A stretch of DNA of 43,321 bases from Fibrobacter sp. (GTDB lineage: Bacteria > Fibrobacterota > Fibrobacteria > Fibrobacterales > Fibrobacteraceae). Where the stretch lies: the NCBI GenBank assembly GCA_024398935.1, contig JAKSIH010000024.1, positions 1-43,321 on the forward strand, given 5' to 3'. Each line of letters begins with the position of its first letter. Positions within the stretch are counted from its first letter, which is position 1. Under the pieces are notes generated by a model that was not told the DNA's origin, made no database searches, and was given only the letters and a program-made list of their open reading frames with translations. The position numbers and the translations under genes are program-made. Shown piece by piece: positions 34,105 to 43,226 of this stretch.

Positions 34105-36732
34105 TTATTTTACCAGAATGGCCTTGGTCAGGAGACTTCTTCCATTGGCGTTGGTGAGGCGGGCGATGTACTTACCTACAGGCAGTCTGTTCAGGCTGAC
34201 GCTTGCGTTACCGCTAATTTCCTGGGACAGAACCTGCTTGCCCTTTGCGGAGTACAGCTTCAGCTGGCTTCCGGCGGGGGCGGAAATCTGGAGGCTGCGT
34301 CCCTGTTGGAACATGCTTGCTGAACGGCTGATGTTTGTAACCTTTAAGCCGGTGGTAACGAAGTCCGTTCCCTCGGGGGCACCTACGATGGTGCCGCGGC
34401 CAACGGTGCTCATATATACCACGCCGAAGTTGTTCATGTCGCCCTGGACGAACTTGCCGTTACCCGGACCGCCGAACTGGTGCATGTCATCGTTGATGCG
34501 TTCCCAGGTCTTGCACTTGTCGGTACTGCGGTAGATGCCGATGGTGGAATACTTGTATTCGGTACCGCCCCACTGCTTTTCGCCAACGGAATCCTTGGTG
34601 CCACCCCAGATGAAGATGGTTTCATAATCGGCACCTTCCTTAGCCTTGCCGATACCTACAGCCACCGCAGTTCCCACGATGTCGCAATCGTTCCAGGTTT
34701 TGCCACCGTCTTCGGTGTAGCTGAGACCGTGATGGGTGTAGCCGTCAGCCTGCCAGATTTCGTTATTGTCGCGAGCCACCCAAATGTGGCCTTCGCGACC
34801 GGGAACGGTACGGATGGGATTGCCTGCACCGGAGAAGTTTTCGTTGGTCTTGAGGTTGGAAATCTGCTTGAAGGTTTCGCCTGCGTCGGTGGAGGTAAAG
34901 AACTCGCCGTTATCGCCTACCACATAGAACACCTTGGGGTTCACGGGGTCGGCAGTCAGGCGGCCGTTTCCGCTGCTGAGTTTCACTGCATCCCAGGTCT
35001 TGCCGTTATCCACGGAGCGGTAGAAGGTGGAACCGTTTTCGGGCTTGTGCATAATGACCTTGCCGTCTGCAGAAAGAGTCAGGTGGCCCTTCACGTTGTT
35101 TGCCATGGTGCCCACAGTATCCTGGGGTAGTTCATCCCAGGTCTTGCCCATGTCGTCGGAACGGTACATTTTCTTGTAGTTCTTGGAATCATACTGGCCG
35201 TAAACCGTAATCACGCCGGTACGAATCAAAGATCCGGTGAGAGCTGCGTAGCCGATGCTTTCCGTAGAGCCGACCGTGGGGAAATGGCGCTTTACAGGAG
35301 CGTTAATGTCGGTATAGACGCCGCCGTCGTAGTCACCGATGGCAGTAACCAGCGGACCGCCCGGAATGCTTACGATATCCAGGGGAACCGTTTCTTCGAT
35401 GCCCTTGGATTCAAACTTCCACACAGGAACCTTGGCGGTAATGTCATCGGTGGTGAAAATTCCGTTGCCGCTGGTGACCCACAGCTTCTTGTTGTTGAAG
35501 GGATCAAATTCCAGGGAGCCAGCCCAGTGGATGGCGTTACCCGGAATCCAGTCGGTGCCGTTGGCATCGATATTGGGAATGTCACCGTAATGCTGGCCAT
35601 GAGTCCAGGTTTCGCCGCCGTCGGTAGTCACGTAAATGCGGTCGCCGTAGTTGTCCTTTTCATCCTTGGTCACGTGGCGTCCGGTATATACGCCAAGAGT
35701 CGTCACAACAATGTGTTTCTTGTCCTTGGGGTCAATGGCGATGCCACCGTAGGAACTGTAGTCCTTGACCATGACGGTCTTCTTGTTGTCTCCTTCGCCT
35801 TCTTCCTTGTCGGTGATGGGAGTGATGTCGGTCCAGGTGCCGGCCTTGATGTTGTACTTATAGACTGCGCCCTTGCTGATCTGATGGGGGCCGGGGCCGT
35901 CGGCGTAGGTGATGTACATGTCGCCATCTACAATTTTTGCGCGGTGGGGCATGAGACCCGTGGGACCGCCCTTAATGGTGGTCCAGGTCTTGCCGCCGTC
36001 CTTGGAAACCTGCAGGTTGTCGGTCTTTTCGGAAATACCAATGTAGATCACTGCGGTGCTACCGTCGGCAAGCTTGCCCTGGGATTCGTCGAACATCACA
36101 AAGCTTATGCCGTTGACGCCGTTCAGGGAACTGCCAGTGGCGCTGGAGATTGCCACCTTGTAGAGGCTGCTCCAGGTCTTACCGTAGTCGGTACTCTTGT
36201 AAAGACCTGCGTTACGGCTACCGCAAAGAATAATGTTTGGCATATTGGGGTCTACCATGAGCTTTTCGCCGGTCTGGCGGCCCATGCCGTTACCGTGAGC
36301 CAGAATGCCTTCGCCTTCCTTGTTGCCTACGTAAGTGGTATCCCAGGTAGTGCCGAAGTCTTCGGAACGGAGAATGGCGGTGCGTCCCCAGCTGAAATAG
36401 CCTGTACCAGCCAGCACATAGACTCGCTTAGGATCGGTGGGGTCAATGGCGAAAGATTCGGTACCGTAGAGACCCTTGTCGTTTTCGTTGAACTGGTCCA
36501 TGAGAGGAATCCAGGTTCCGTTAGTTACGTCCCAACGGTAAATGCCGCCCACATCGGTACGGGCATACATCAAATTCTTTTCTGTCGGATGGGGGAGGAC
36601 TGCGCTTACAAAACCACCGCCGTCAAAACGGACATTGCCCCAGTCATAAGCTTCCGCATTGGCGCTAACACCTAAACCAGCAAACAGGGTGGCGGCGGAA
36701 GTAATACCAATCATCTTAATCTTGCCAAACAT
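34105..36732 (-). CDS. GH74 xyloglucanase
   Basis: About 875 residues. A signal peptide is followed by twin seven-bladed beta-propellers of GH74: YDWGNVRFDGGGFVSAV, YARTDVGGIYRWD with the first catalytic Asp, and repeated Asp-box-like units (STDYGKTWSSLY, SKDGGKTWTTI, TTDGGETWTHG). It cleaves xyloglucan backbones outside the cell. The last 75 residues (KLYSAKGKQVLSQEI, then LNRLPVGKYIARLTNANGRS) resemble C-terminal sorting domains of type IX secretion substrates, an inference for this gene. ATG 36732 has GGAG six bases upstream. It is followed by a terminator at 34009-34041. The neighbour upstream is the PL1 gene. Confidence 0.92.
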   Translation of the reverse strand: MFGKIKMIGITSAATLFAGLGVSANAEAYDWGNVRFDGGGFVSAVLPHPTEKNLMYARTDVGGIYRWDVTNGTWIPLMDQFNENDKGLYGTESFAIDPTDPKRVYVLAGTGYFSWGRTAILRSEDFGTTWDTTYVGNKEGEGILAHGNGMGRQTGEKLMVDPNMPNIILCGSRNAGLYKSTDYGKTWSSLYKVAISSATGSSLNGVNGISFVMFDESQGKLADGSTAVIYIGISEKTDNLQVSKDGGKTWTTIKGGPTGLMPHRAKIVDGDMYITYADGPGPHQISKGAVYKYNIKAGTWTDITPITDKEEGEGDNKKTVMVKDYSSYGGIAIDPKDKKHIVVTTLGVYTGRHVTKDEKDNYGDRIYVTTDGGETWTHGQHYGDIPNIDANGTDWIPGNAIHWAGSLEFDPFNNKKLWVTSGNGIFTTDDITAKVPVWKFESKGIEETVPLDIVSIPGGPLVTAIGDYDGGVYTDINAPVKRHFPTVGSTESIGYAALTGSLIRTGVITVYGQYDSKNYKKMYRSDDMGKTWDELPQDTVGTMANNVKGHLTLSADGKVIMHKPENGSTFYRSVDNGKTWDAVKLSSGNGRLTADPVNPKVFYVVGDNGEFFTSTDAGETFKQISNLKTNENFSGAGNPIRTVPGREGHIWVARDNNEIWQADGYTHHGLSYTEDGGKTWNDCDIVGTAVAVGIGKAKEGADYETIFIWGGTKDSVGEKQWGGTEYKYSTIGIYRSTDKCKTWERINDDMHQFGGPGNGKFVQGDMNNFGVVYMSTVGRGTIVGAPEGTDFVTTGLKVTNISRSASMFQQGRSLQISAPAGSQLKLYSAKGKQVLSQEISGNASVSLNRLPVGKYIARLTNANGRSLLTKAILVK

Positions 36733-36889
36733 AAAGTCTCCTATACGGTACAATACACCCAGCCCAAAACAACACCAGGGTTAAACTATGTTTTTTTACG
36801 AAAAAGGGGTTTCCCATGGCAGGAAAACCCTTCTAAAAACGTTTATAAATTCTCAACAAGGCTGCCTAGGGCAGATACCCTCAAGCAAA

Positions 36890-39478
36890 CTACTGAAAAT
36901 TTACGCGAATTTCGTACTGGCCCTTAGGCAATTTGGATTTTTTGATGTCCAGTCTGTTGATTCCCATATGGACCTTCCCGCTGAATTTTGCCACCAGACG
37001 ACCCGCCATGTTATAGACGGAAACCGTGGCGAAACCTTCGCGGGAGGCGTTTAGCACACCTCGATTCAGGTCAAAGGTGGCTACTGCAGCATGGGTCAGG
37101 GGTACGGTGGTGGCGATGGCCTGGTCGTCGCCTGGATTCGTGCTTTCGCCAGGTTCTTCGGAATCGCACTGGTCTTCCTTGCCCGCTTCGCAGTCGTCGC
37201 TCTGGTCGCCCTTCTCCACGATGACTTCTTCGGCGGTTTGCTTGACTCCTGCAATGTCAAATCCGATCTGGTCTATGTTGGGGCCGCCGTCGGTACTGAG
37301 GGATTGAAGCTTCAGGACGTTGCCCTTGGTCACAAGGTCCGCCTTCACGGAAACGCTATCCCAGGTCGTCCATGCCCCGGTAGGCGGAAATTCGATAATC
37401 CCGTAGTTCACGTCGTTGATGAACAGTTCCATGGGGCGGGCCGCCTTACCGCCATTTGCAAATCGGAAGGTCACAACAACTCCGGCCTGGCCCTTTTCTG
37501 CAATGAGATTCCAGATGCCGTAGCTTTCCGCAATGTTGGAGAAGTTGTAGTAGCCTTCATCACGCCAGCCTGCGTTGGTCTCCTCGTAAATGCCATGACC
37601 GTCGTTGGGGTAGGCTGCGTTGATATCGCTTACAATTTTTGCCCCGGCAAGAGGTTCCGCGTTAAACTGCACATTGATGGAACCTTCCACCACAACGGTT
37701 TCGCCGCCGTCATCCACCGTCTTGACGGTAAACTTCTGGAGGCCGGTCTGTGTGGGCGTTCCGCTCAAGGTAATTGTCTTTGCGGTTGCGTTCACCGTGG
37801 CCTTGATTCCGTCGGGAAGGTTCAGGGCCTGGGCGCCACCACATTCTCCATAACTCAGGACGATGTCCTTCAGGGCGTCTCCCTTAAACAGTTGCTGGTT
37901 CATGCTGCCGGACTGCACCACCAAAGAAGGCCCTGCAGTCAAGTCGCTATTCTCCACGAGAACTTCCACCCGTCCGGTGTATTCCGTTCCGTCATTGCCC
38001 TTGACGGTGTATTTAAAGGCGGTCAGCCCCATAAATCCCGGATTAGGCGTAAAGCGTGCAGTGTAACCATCGTCCAGCAGCGTGACTGATCCGTTTTCCA
38101 AACTCATGACGGTATACTTTGGAGCCACCGGCTGGAAGCCCTTGGTAATGGTTCGCAAGTCAAAGTCTACGGAACCATTTTTTAGCACTCGGGTGTGCAT
38201 GGCGCCCAGCCAGTTGATATACTTTTCAATGTTGGCGTAACCATCGCTACCGATGACCATGGCGTCATCCTTGCCTATGTTAAAGCCCATGGCTCCTTCA
38301 AAGTAGTCAGGCATGCCATCCTTATCGGTATCCACTTCGGGCTTGCCGGCGATGACTTCGCCCCAGCCATCATTTTTCGTTAGGCCCATAGCGCCAACGG
38401 ATTTGACCAAGGCCCCCTCCTTGCCCAAGGTACTTGCCTGGTACCAAATCAAGGAATCAATGTCATCGTAGGGCAAAACGCCGGACTGGGAATTCACCAA
38501 GCGCCAGGCGGTTGCCGCGCTATAAACCGGATTCCTGTTGGTCATCTCGTTCCAGGGTTCCTTCAATTCCTCGCCCGGTCCTTGGTAGTAGTAAATGTTG
38601 GATGCACCTCCGTTCAAGATTCCATCGCGGTTGGTGTCTATCATGTTGCCGCTGGCGTAAATACTCTGGTTCTTGTCCACCTGGAACCAGGGATTGCTTC
38701 CCTTGGGACCGTACACGAAGTAGTTGTTCACGATATCGTGATTAAAGTGGGTGGAGGTGTGAGTGGTGTAACCTGCCTCAAAATTGTAGTGGACGTTATT
38801 CACGAATACGTCATTAATTTTATCCAGCGGGTTTCTGTTGTGGGTATTGATGAAAGCGTTATAGTACCAGGCCCAGGTTCCGTCCACCGATTCAATATGG
38901 GCTCCGAACTGCTGGTAAATGGGATTGGCCACAAGGGTGTTCTGGACGGTAACGCCTGTAATGCGGTAGCTGGCGTTGTCGGAACTTCCGCCGAAGTTAT
39001 TCCAGGGGGCAAGCTCGATGGAGCAGTGGTCAATGATAATGTCCTTGGAGTCGTATAGGTTCAGGGCGTCGTCCTTGGTGGAGGCGGTGTTTTCGCCGGG
39101 ACGGATTCGCAGGTAGCGGATAATGATGTTGGACTGCTTACCCGTAGAAACCTTGCCGCCGTGAATGGCAATGCCCTCGCCGGGAGCAGTCTGACCTGCA
39201 ATGGTGATGTTGCTCTTGACCGAAACTGCGGACTTGATGTTGATGATGCCGCCTACGTCAAAAACCACAATGCGGTTGGGCGCGCTGACTGCATCGCGGA
39301 AGGAACCTTCGCCGGAATCATTCAAGTTGGTCACGTGATAGACGGTGCCGCCGCGGCCGCCGGTGACGTTAGCGCCAAAGCCCAGCGCTTCGGGAAAAGC
39401 CTTGATGGCGTCTGCTGCAAAAACGGTACCTGCAAGAGAAACAAGTCCGAGACCGAACATCCATGATTTAAAACCCAT
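36890..39478 (-). CDS. modular pectate lyase, PL1 family-like, with CBM and sorting tail
   Basis: About 862 residues. A signal peptide is followed by a parallel beta-helix of the PL1 superfamily: TGGRGGTVYHVTNLNDSGEG, SNIIIRYLRIRPGEN, KDIIIDHCSIELAPWNN. An Ig-like (He_PIG-type) segment follows (LPDGIKATVNATAKTITLSG), then a CBM35/CBM6-like domain (YPNDGHGIYEETNAGW to GPNIDQIGFDI). An acidic linker leads to a C-terminal sorting-like tail ending LPKGQYEIRVNFQ, similar to that of GH74. It would cut homogalacturonan outside the cell. ATG 39478 is chosen because GGAG lies upstream; it gives MGFKSWM. It stands 157 bp from the GH74 gene on the same strand. Confidence 0.85.
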   Translation of the reverse strand: MGFKSWMFGLGLVSLAGTVFAADAIKAFPEALGFGANVTGGRGGTVYHVTNLNDSGEGSFRDAVSAPNRIVVFDVGGIINIKSAVSVKSNITIAGQTAPGEGIAIHGGKVSTGKQSNIIIRYLRIRPGENTASTKDDALNLYDSKDIIIDHCSIELAPWNNFGGSSDNASYRITGVTVQNTLVANPIYQQFGAHIESVDGTWAWYYNAFINTHNRNPLDKINDVFVNNVHYNFEAGYTTHTSTHFNHDIVNNYFVYGPKGSNPWFQVDKNQSIYASGNMIDTNRDGILNGGASNIYYYQGPGEELKEPWNEMTNRNPVYSAATAWRLVNSQSGVLPYDDIDSLIWYQASTLGKEGALVKSVGAMGLTKNDGWGEVIAGKPEVDTDKDGMPDYFEGAMGFNIGKDDAMVIGSDGYANIEKYINWLGAMHTRVLKNGSVDFDLRTITKGFQPVAPKYTVMSLENGSVTLLDDGYTARFTPNPGFMGLTAFKYTVKGNDGTEYTGRVEVLVENSDLTAGPSLVVQSGSMNQQLFKGDALKDIVLSYGECGGAQALNLPDGIKATVNATAKTITLSGTPTQTGLQKFTVKTVDDGGETVVVEGSINVQFNAEPLAGAKIVSDINAAYPNDGHGIYEETNAGWRDEGYYNFSNIAESYGIWNLIAEKGQAGVVVTFRFANGGKAARPMELFINDVNYGIIEFPPTGAWTTWDSVSVKADLVTKGNVLKLQSLSTDGGPNIDQIGFDIAGVKQTAEEVIVEKGDQSDDCEAGKEDQCDSEEPGESTNPGDDQAIATTVPLTHAAVATFDLNRGVLNASREGFATVSVYNMAGRLVAKFSGKVHMGINRLDIKKSKLPKGQYEIRVNFQ

Positions 39479-39602
39479 ACAAATCTCCAATGGCGGAACA
39501 CCAAACCGCTATTCCTGAATATAAATCAAAAAAATGAGAACGGCTAGTCGCTTCATGGGCAATCTGTAGTCTTTAGACAACGAAAGCGCGGGTCTTGCCT
39601 GC

Positions 39603-39633
39603 AAAAAAAAAGAACACCCGTAATCAGGTGCTC
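39603..39633 (-). terminator. terminator of yicC
   Basis: On the minus strand, GAGCACC-tgattacg-GGTGTTC followed by nine T residues, 54 bp after the yicC stop. Confidence 0.8.
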
Positions 39634-39686
39634 TTGATCGGTCCGCAAAGGACTCTGGATTTTTGTAACGCTCGCCTTAAACGATG

Positions 39687-40568
39687 CTATGCAATGTTGA
39701 GGCTCTGCTCGCGGATGCATTCCACTTCGTTCTTCAGTTCGATGGCGAGGGCTGCAATGTCTGCGTCCTGGCACTTGGTTCCCAAGGTGTTTGCCTCGCG
39801 ACCCATTTCCTGAAGGATAAAGCCCAGGTTCTTACCTTGTGCGCCGCCTTCCTTCAGGGCGTTGAGGAACAGCTTGTTGTGGCTCTTGAAGCGGGTGATT
39901 TCTTCCTTGATGTCCAGCTTGTCTGCCATAATGCAGGCTTCCTGCAGCAGGCGGACTTCATCGATTTCGGAATCCTTCAACAGCACGTTGATACGGTCGC
40001 GGAACTTCACCTTCCAGTTTTCAATGCGCTTGGGGTCCAGAACTTCAATCTTGGAAAGTACATCGTTCAGATGGTTTACTCGATTGGTCAAGTCGGCAGC
40101 AAGGTTGGCGCCTTCCTTGGCTCGCATCTCGATGACCTTGTCCAGAGCCTTGTTCAGTTCGTCAGCCAGATGCTTTTCCAAAGCCTCTGCGTCGGCTCCG
40201 CTGTCGGTAAACTGCAACACTTCGGGCAGTGCCAAAATATTTTCCAGCTTGATTTCGCCCGCGATGTCAAACTTGGACTGCATGGCCTTGGTGATTTCCA
40301 CAAACTTTGCAATGGCCTGTTCATTGTAGGATACAGGAACATTTCCGCCGGATCCTGCGCCCAGGGTAACGCTAAAGATCACGGAACCGCGAACCAACTT
40401 GTCCTTGATCTGATTCTTGAAAGAATTTTCAAGATAGGCCAGGTTCTTGGGGAGCTTGCAGCTAATGTCCAGAAAACGGTTGTTCACGCTACGGACTTCA
40501 ATCACGCAAGGGGCGCCCTGGAACATGGACTCGCTCTTGCCAAAACCGGTCATCGATAAAATTGCCAT
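39687..40568 (-). CDS. yicC: YicC/YloC family endoribonuclease
   Basis: 293 residues, the usual length. The N-terminal signature is LSMTGFGKSE, then IEVRSVNNRFLDI and LPKNLAYLENSFK. The C-terminal domain ends with FILQEMGREANTLGTKCQD, the family's conserved helix. YicC proteins have been reported as RNA-cleaving enzymes; the cellular target here is unknown. ATG is preceded by AAGGAAAG. It follows metXW on the same strand, separated by a palindromic element. Terminator at 39603-39633. Confidence 0.93.
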   Translation of the reverse strand: MAILSMTGFGKSESMFQGAPCVIEVRSVNNRFLDISCKLPKNLAYLENSFKNQIKDKLVRGSVIFSVTLGAGSGGNVPVSYNEQAIAKFVEITKAMQSKFDIAGEIKLENILALPEVLQFTDSGADAEALEKHLADELNKALDKVIEMRAKEGANLAADLTNRVNHLNDVLSKIEVLDPKRIENWKVKFRDRINVLLKDSEIDEVRLLQEACIMADKLDIKEEITRFKSHNKLFLNALKEGGAQGKNLGFILQEMGREANTLGTKCQDADIAALAIELKNEVECIREQSLNIA

Positions 40569-40577
40569 AACTTTCCT

Positions 40578-40668
40578 TAATTGATAATTGAGAATTGACG
40601 ATTGATAATTTTTTAAATCGCGGCAAAGCCGCCTTGCTTTTAATCATCCATTATCAATCATCAATCTT
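40578..40668. repeat. about 100-bp AT-rich palindromic element, copy 2
   Basis: Same layout as 32600-32702: AT-rich arms (ATTGATAATTGAGAATTGAC; ATCCATTATCAATCATCAAT) around GCGGC-AAA-GCCGC. The core hairpin has changed on both sides, so the pairing is kept. It lies between metXW and yicC. Confidence 0.75.
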
Positions 40669-42459
40669 TCATTTTTTACTTACCATCGCAATGACGTGTT
40701 CTGCACCAAAATTCTTGAGACCGAGATGTGTCAGAATCTTGCTTAAGGTCTGATGGTTCTGGAATGCGATCTTTTCGATTTTCAGACCTTCCTTCTTGCA
40801 AAGGGTGTAGAAGTCCTTTACCGTCAACAGGCGGATATTAGGAGTGTTGTACCATTCGTAAGGCAGTTCCTTGGACTTAGGCATGCGACCGTGGAGCATA
40901 AGGGATCCGCGGGCGGACCAGTGACCGAAATTGGGGAAGGTTACAATCGCGCGCTTTGCCACACGGAGGATTTCATTCAGTAACGCCACCGGATCGCGGA
41001 TTTCCTGGATGGTCCGGTTGAAAATGGCGTAGTCGTAACTATTGTCCTTGATGTCGGAAAGACCTCTTTCGTCCAGGTCGCGCTGCACTACGGGAACATC
41101 GTGTTCCAGACAGTCCATAATGTCCTTCAGGCTTTTCTCGATACCCATACCACCGATGTTCTTGGTACGGTGGAGGTAGGCAATCAGGTCGCCGCCACCG
41201 CAGCCTACATCCAGAACCTTACTGTCCTTCTTTACCATGGAGGCCAGCAGTTCGAAGTCCTGCTGCTTGCGGAATACGGGGGTTGCCTGGGTGCCGACCA
41301 GGGCGCCAAACTTACTGTCCAGGAAGCGTCCGACCGCCTTTCCCAGGTCTTCATCTTCGATGAGGAATCCGTCATGTCCGAAGAGGGTGTCCAGTTCCAG
41401 GCTGGTGACCACCTTGCCTGCATTCAGCAGGGCGCTGGTAATGCGACGGGATTCGTGAGGCGGGAACAGCCAGTCTGTGGAAAGGTTCACGTTCAACACT
41501 TCCGCCTTGATGTCCTTGAAGGCGTTTTCCAGGGAACCGTATTCCGTTTCCAGGTCAAAGCAGTCGGTAGCATGGGCGATATGCAGGTAGCTGTTGGCGT
41601 CAAAGCGGTCCACGAACTTTGCTCCCTGATACCTCAGGTAGCTTTCTAGCGGCAGGTCCAAATCAAATGGCGTGCTGTAGGTAATGGCGTGATTCTTGTG
41701 CTCGTGATCTTGAGCTCGCTTGAACTTCTTTTCCATGCCTACCGCACTGAGGTAGGTGATGTGGGCCAGTTTGCGGGCGTTAGAAAGACCTACGTCCGGA
41801 TGGGCAGATTCGTAGTAGTCACCGTTGTTGTAGTTGGGGTCCTGGGTAATCACGTCGCGGGCAACGATTTCGAAACCCAGAGCCTGGCTGCTAAAGCGGG
41901 GGGAGGTGGCGATGAGCACCGCGCGCTTCACCTGTTCCGGATAGTAGATGGCCCACTTCATGGCCTGGAAACCGCCCATGGATCCGCCAATAACGCAGTA
42001 GATGTCCTTTACGCCTAGATAATCCGCCAGTTCCTTCTGGGCGTGGACCATGTCCCCGATGGTAATGGTGGGGAAGGTGCTGCCGTAGGGTTTTCCTGTG
42101 CGGGGATTGATGCTTGCAGGACCTGTGGTACCTTTGCAACCACCCAGAATGTTGCTGCAGACCACAAAGAACCTGTCCGTGTCTACGGGCTTTCCCGGAC
42201 CAATAAGTGCATCCCACCAGCCGGGTTTCTTGTCCTGTTCAGTGTAGTAGCCTGCCACGTGGGCGTCTGCAGTCAGGGGAGATGTCACCCAGACTGTATT
42301 GTTCTTCTCTGCATTCAGCTTGCCGTAAGTCTCGTATCTGATTTCCAGTGCGGGCAGCGTCTTTCCGTTTTCCAGCATGAAACCCTGTTCGCCATAATCC
42401 TTCACGAAGGTCTGGGGAACCACGGGACCGATACTATTTTTCAACAAAAAATCACTCAT
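40669..42459 (-). CDS. metX: MetX-MetW fusion: homoserine O-acetyltransferase with methyltransferase-like domain
   Basis: 596 residues. Residues 1 to about 385 are an alpha/beta-hydrolase acyltransferase: CSNILGGCKGTTGP, nucleophile Ser160 in GGSMGG, Asp329 in STDWLFPP and His362 in FGHDGF. From about 400, MetW follows: VLDVGCGGGDLIAYL, DYAIFNRTIQEIRDP and FPNFGHWSARG. The family makes O-acetylhomoserine (or O-succinyl) for methionine synthesis; MetW usually is a separate, adjacent gene. ATG 42459 is chosen as MSDFLLKN begins the domain; TATATT lies 9 nt upstream with no Shine-Dalgarno. The longer frame to 42549 is unlikely. Followed by an AT-rich repeat and yicC. Confidence 0.93.
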   Translation of the reverse strand: MSDFLLKNSIGPVVPQTFVKDYGEQGFMLENGKTLPALEIRYETYGKLNAEKNNTVWVTSPLTADAHVAGYYTEQDKKPGWWDALIGPGKPVDTDRFFVVCSNILGGCKGTTGPASINPRTGKPYGSTFPTITIGDMVHAQKELADYLGVKDIYCVIGGSMGGFQAMKWAIYYPEQVKRAVLIATSPRFSSQALGFEIVARDVITQDPNYNNGDYYESAHPDVGLSNARKLAHITYLSAVGMEKKFKRAQDHEHKNHAITYSTPFDLDLPLESYLRYQGAKFVDRFDANSYLHIAHATDCFDLETEYGSLENAFKDIKAEVLNVNLSTDWLFPPHESRRITSALLNAGKVVTSLELDTLFGHDGFLIEDEDLGKAVGRFLDSKFGALVGTQATPVFRKQQDFELLASMVKKDSKVLDVGCGGGDLIAYLHRTKNIGGMGIEKSLKDIMDCLEHDVPVVQRDLDERGLSDIKDNSYDYAIFNRTIQEIRDPVALLNEILRVAKRAIVTFPNFGHWSARGSLMLHGRMPKSKELPYEWYNTPNIRLLTVKDFYTLCKKEGLKIEKIAFQNHQTLSKILTHLGLKNFGAEHVIAMVSKK

Positions 42460-42652
42460 ACAGGGCAAAATATAGAAAGTTGTGCGTCTTTTTTTTAGGA
42501 ATGGTCGGGAAACACTCCGCAGTAAAAAGGTACAAGACTCGGTCTTCATAGCCAGAAACTATTGCTTGTGATACCCCTAAATTATTACGGGTATTGCTTT
42601 TTTTGCAAAAGCGTTTTTATATTTATGGAATCAATCAGGAAAAGGAGTTCCC

Positions 42653-43069
42653 ATGAGCTATAGAGTTCTTGTTCGTTTTGTCGGTGTAAGCAGTCAGCTT
42701 GCTGAACTGTATGATGCCTTTATGGAACAGTTTCCGGAAGCGGAACTTCCCAGCGAAGATTGTGGGGACTGGTATTCCGTAGACGATGTCATGATGGACG
42801 AGTACGAGTGCCGTTTCGAGGAACTTCCCGAAGGGGAATTGCTTGCCATGGACGGTTCTGTCATGGTGGAAGAAGACGAATTCCCGGAGGATTTTTTCAG
42901 CGAACTGATGGAACGCTTCGAAAAAGTCTTTGGCGCCTTCAAGTGGTCCAGCTTTGACGTGGGTGTGGGCTGCGGAACCAGCGATGGCTGGGGCGAATTC
43001 ATTGCAGACTGGACCGACGACGGTTCCGACGAGGCCAACGAAATCTCCGAAGCCGTGCTAGGATTTTAG
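42653..43069 (+). CDS. acidic protein of unknown function
   Basis: 138 residues, highly acidic (SEDCGDWYSVDDVMMDEYE; FPEDFFSELMERFEKVFG), with no signal peptide and no recognised family. The N-terminal strand YRVLVRFVGVSSQLAEL and the aromatic segment SDGWGEFIADWTDDGS suggest a compact alpha/beta fold. AAAAGGAG lies upstream with good spacing, and a -10-like TATATT about 30 bp before that. It is divergent from metXW and is followed by a palindromic repeat (43081) and the bidirectional terminator (43171-43207). It may be an inhibitor or an adapter protein, but nothing supports this. Confidence 0.6.
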   Translation: MSYRVLVRFVGVSSQLAELYDAFMEQFPEAELPSEDCGDWYSVDDVMMDEYECRFEELPEGELLAMDGSVMVEEDEFPEDFFSELMERFEKVFGAFKWSSFDVGVGCGTSDGWGEFIADWTDDGSDEANEISEAVLGF

Positions 43070-43080
43070 AACACCCTGTC

Positions 43081-43113
43081 GTCATTCTGAACACCGTAGG
43101 TGTGAAGAATCCA
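43081..43113. repeat. GTCATTCTGA...GAATCCA palindromic repeat
   Basis: Outer arms GTCATTCTGA and GAATCCA flank the perfect hairpin ACACC-GTA-GGTGT. Same family as the repeats at 578-666. Confidence 0.75.
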
Positions 43114-43170
43114 TAGCGGTCTCGTAATTCATAATTACATAAAATCGCATTAGCCCAGCATTCATTCGCA

Positions 43171-43207
43171 AATAAAAAAGCCCTCGGTTCATCACCGAGG
43201 GCTTTCT
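43171..43207. terminator. bidirectional terminator
   Basis: 10-bp stem AAGCCCTCGG/CCGAGGGCTT with a 7-nt loop, T-rich on both sides. It separates the acidic protein gene from the convergent ilv gene. Confidence 0.8.
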
Positions 43208-43226
43208 ATTGGTCTAGAAAATAAGA

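Noticed and set aside
35284..36675. Long plus-strand open frame opposite the GH74 gene
   Set aside because: Same cause: low-complexity V/G/A-rich translation antisense to a well-supported gene.
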